Source: an uncultured Gemmatimonadota bacterium
GTDB lineage: Bacteria; Gemmatimonadota; Gemmatimonadetes; Gemmatimonadales; Gemmatimonadaceae
Direction of reading: 5' to 3'
NCBI GenBank assembly: GCA_946479895.1
Contig: CAMLHT010000056.1
Span: forward strand, 1 to 16,337
DNA length: 16,337 bases
Shown: one piece after another, positions 15,393 to 16,337 of the stretch
Layout: each line of letters starts with the position of its first letter
Numbering within the stretch: position 1 is the first letter of the stretch
The notes under the pieces: generated by a model
The model's input: the letters and a program-made list of their open reading frames with translations, nothing else
Databases searched by the model: none
Told to the model about the DNA's origin: nothing
Program-made: the position numbers and the translations under genes

Positions 15393-15644
15393 TCAGGTAT
15401 CGTCGGGCGGGTCCGCATCGGCCGGTTCGTCGATGGGCCCCAGCAGCTCGCGGACGTCGTCGAGATGCTCGCGGCGGATGACCAGCCACACGCGGCCGCG
15501 CGTCTCGCCGCCTGAATCCCGCTGGACGATGGAGGGAATTTCCGCGGCGGCGAGGACTGCCTGGTCGAGGGCAGCCAATGCCTCCGACATATAGTCGCGG
15601 AAGGTGACGAGGCCGTCGCGGTCGTAGATCAGCCGGGGGCGCAT
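15393..15644 (-). CDS. Small DUF2007-like protein
   Basis: The 83-residue product has an alpha/beta pattern: LIYDRDGLVTF, then a helix (SEALAALDQAVLAAAEIP), a strand SIVQRD, a glycine-rich turn, the strand RVWLVI and a helix REHLDDVRELL, ending in an acidic tail. This order resembles DUF2007 'putative signal transducing' proteins, whose core runs from a helix and an 'I/GIP' turn to a strand pair and a final helix. The match is by eye and weak. GGAG lies 7 nt before ATG 15644. The gene starts 16 nt after the tspO stop, so the two are probably one transcript. It ends 4 bp from the convergent ADOP gene. Function unknown. Confidence 0.7.
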   Translation of the reverse strand: MRPRLIYDRDGLVTFRDYMSEALAALDQAVLAAAEIPSIVQRDSGGETRGRVWLVIRREHLDDVRELLGPIDEPADADPPDDT

Positions 15645-15651
15645 GGCGCGG

Positions 15652-15655
15652 CTCC
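15652..15655 (-). promoter_or_regulatory. Ribosome-binding site of the DUF2007-like gene
   Basis: GGAG on the minus strand, 7 nt upstream of ATG 15644, within the short spacer after tspO. It supports this start and independent initiation of the second gene. Confidence 0.55.
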
Positions 15656-15660
15656 GCAGG

Positions 15661-16137
15661 TCAGAACATCGTCGGATTCCGGCGTACCAGCGCGAACGTC
15701 AGCGCCGTGGCGAAGGTGACCCACGCCAGGTACGGCAGCAGCAGGGCGCCGGCGAGTGGACGCACGCGCCAGAACGCGACGATCGTGAGAGCGATCGCCA
15801 CCAGCAGCACCACGATCTCCAGCTCGGCCATCAGCCCGCGGCGCCAGGCGAAGAACAGCCAGCTCCAGAGCGCGTTCAGGGCGAGCTGGACGACGAACAG
15901 GGTCAGCGCGATCCGCGCGCCCGAAAACCCCTTGTCGCGCCACACCAGCCAGGCGGCGATCGCCATCAGGGTGTAGAGAAGCGACCACACCGGCCCGAAC
16001 ACCGATGCCGGCGGAGCCCACGTGGGGCGTGACAGCGCGGCGTAGAACTCCGGCGCGCTCCTCGTCGCGAGGGCGCCGATCGCGGCTGCCGCGAAGCTGA
16101 CGAGGAGCGAGATGATCAACGCGGCAATCTGCTTCAT
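15661..16137 (-). CDS. tspO: TspO/MBR-family tryptophan-rich membrane protein
   Basis: The 158-residue protein matches TspO in length and layout, with five membrane segments at about 5-24, 46-66, 74-97, 104-123 and 130-151. Family motifs are clear: RPTWAPPASVFGPVWSLLY (37-55), NALWSWLFF (88-96) and LPYLAWVTFATALTF (134-148 region). Bacterial TspO proteins bind and handle tetrapyrroles such as protoporphyrin IX and modulate stress or pigment responses. ATG 16137 is chosen over a TTG 42 nt upstream because GGAG lies 6 nt before it and the first membrane helix follows at once. One departure: the Asn usually found after 'ATxL' in the last helix is Thr148. The DUF2007-like gene follows on the same strand. 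Physiological ligand is not deducible. Confidence 0.93.
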   Translation of the reverse strand: MKQIAALIISLLVSFAAAAIGALATRSAPEFYAALSRPTWAPPASVFGPVWSLLYTLMAIAAWLVWRDKGFSGARIALTLFVVQLALNALWSWLFFAWRRGLMAELEIVVLLVAIALTIVAFWRVRPLAGALLLPYLAWVTFATALTFALVRRNPTMF

Positions 16138-16143
16138 GCTGGT

Positions 16144-16147
16144 CTCC
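16144..16147 (-). promoter_or_regulatory. Ribosome-binding site of tspO
   Basis: GGAG on the minus strand, 6 nt before ATG 16137. It selects the internal ATG over the upstream TTG alternative. Confidence 0.65.
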
Positions 16148-16245
16148 GGGATTCTCGATTCCATCTTCTTCTGCGCCAAAGGGGCGGAGGGTGCCGCCGA
16201 AGGTCCTTTCGCCGTGGAAGGCGCTCTCGTGCGGATGGTCCGCCC

Positions 16246-16272
16246 CCGTTTCGCACGGAAAAGGTGAAACGG
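16246..16272. repeat. 7-bp inverted repeat upstream of tspO
   Basis: CCGTTTC (16246-16252) and GAAACGG (16266-16272) are perfect complements around 13 nt. The right arm overlaps the left arm of the next inverted repeat, so the two structures would compete. Confidence 0.4.
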
Positions 16273-16312
16273 ACCGAAACTCCATTCAAGAACAACTCGA
16301 CCCCGGTCCGTT
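16268..16312. repeat. 9-bp inverted repeat upstream of tspO, operator-like
   Basis: AACGGACCG (16268-16276) and CGGTCCGTT (16304-16312) are perfect complements separated by 27 nt of relatively AT-rich sequence. The spacing would suit a dimeric regulator binding around a promoter, or a long-loop RNA hairpin. No regulator gene is visible in the window. Confidence 0.5.
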
Positions 16313-16337
16313 CAGTCATTTCCGTCTTCTTCTGCGC

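Larger units (their letters stand above)
16138..16337. other. tspO upstream region with repeats, no convincing gene
   Basis: These 200 bp up to the window edge contain no gene I can support. A 61-codon minus-strand ORF (16134-16319) ends in an ATGA overlap with tspO, but it is Arg/Pro-rich and resembles no family, so I leave it unannotated. The stretch 16249-16299 is noticeably richer in A and T than its surroundings and probably includes the promoter of tspO. It holds nested inverted repeats and an 18-nt direct repeat, listed separately. Confidence 0.5.
16159..16337. repeat. 18-nt direct repeat pair flanking the tspO upstream region
   Basis: The sequence TTCCRTCTTCTTCTGCGC occurs at 16159-16176 (R = A) and 16320-16337 (R = G), a 17/18 match 161 bp apart. 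The second copy runs to the last base of the window, so it may be longer. Origin and role are unknown. Confidence 0.6.

Noticed and set aside
16134..16319. 61-codon minus-strand ORF with ATGA overlap to tspO
   Set aside because: Arg/Pro-rich with no recognisable family, and tspO has its own ribosome-binding site; more likely leader sequence. Kept as uncertain, not annotated.

Overview
The window is gene-dense, very GC-rich bacterial chromosome. Two permeases of the ADOP type (duplicated orphan MacB/FtsX-like permeases), several exported hydrolases and a strongly GC-biased third codon position suggest Gemmatimonadota, with Acidobacteriota as the main alternative. This is inferred from gene content only; no rRNA or other marker is present. 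I see no tRNA, rRNA, CRISPR array, insertion sequence, phage gene or plasmid gene. Ten protein-coding genes cover nearly all of the window.

Left part (1-8761). A terminator-like hairpin (18-49) precedes a CitMHS-family citrate/metal symporter (83-1396, +), which overlaps the end of the opposing gene by 29 bp. Four minus-strand genes follow, read from 6623 down to 1368: a small ZU5-like lipoprotein, a cytoplasmic TPR protein with seven repeats at exact 40-residue spacing, a secreted beta-lactamase-fold serine hydrolase, and a Tat-exported CocE/NonD-type serine hydrolase. The junctions are TGATG (1-nt overlap), a 64-bp gap, and TAAATG (stop directly followed by start), so they look like one operon. 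Divergent from it, across 119 bp, is an M6-family metalloprotease predicted to be a lipoprotein (6743-8761, +). The set is consistent with breakdown of peptides, esters or beta-lactam-like compounds outside the cytoplasm, but no substrate can be read from the sequence.

Right part (8765-15388). A minus-strand ADOP permease (8765-11245) is divergent, across 124 bp, from a Tat-exported amidase-signature enzyme (11370-12935, +). The amidase gene overlaps a second ADOP permease (12932-15388, +) by an ATGA. Neither permease has a dedicated ATPase gene here.

Right edge (15393-16337). A minus-strand pair encodes TspO (15661-16137) and, 16 nt downstream, an 83-residue DUF2007-like protein (15393-15644). 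The roughly 200 bp upstream of tspO hold inverted repeats and an 18-nt direct repeat, the only clearly non-coding structure of any size.

Convergent genes meet with a 29-bp overlap or gaps of 3 or 4 bp, so none of these junctions has room for its own intrinsic terminator. I found no convincing novel defence or mobile system. The best leads are the hydrolase/TPR/lipoprotein operon, the amidase-ADOP coupling, and the repeat-rich tspO upstream region.
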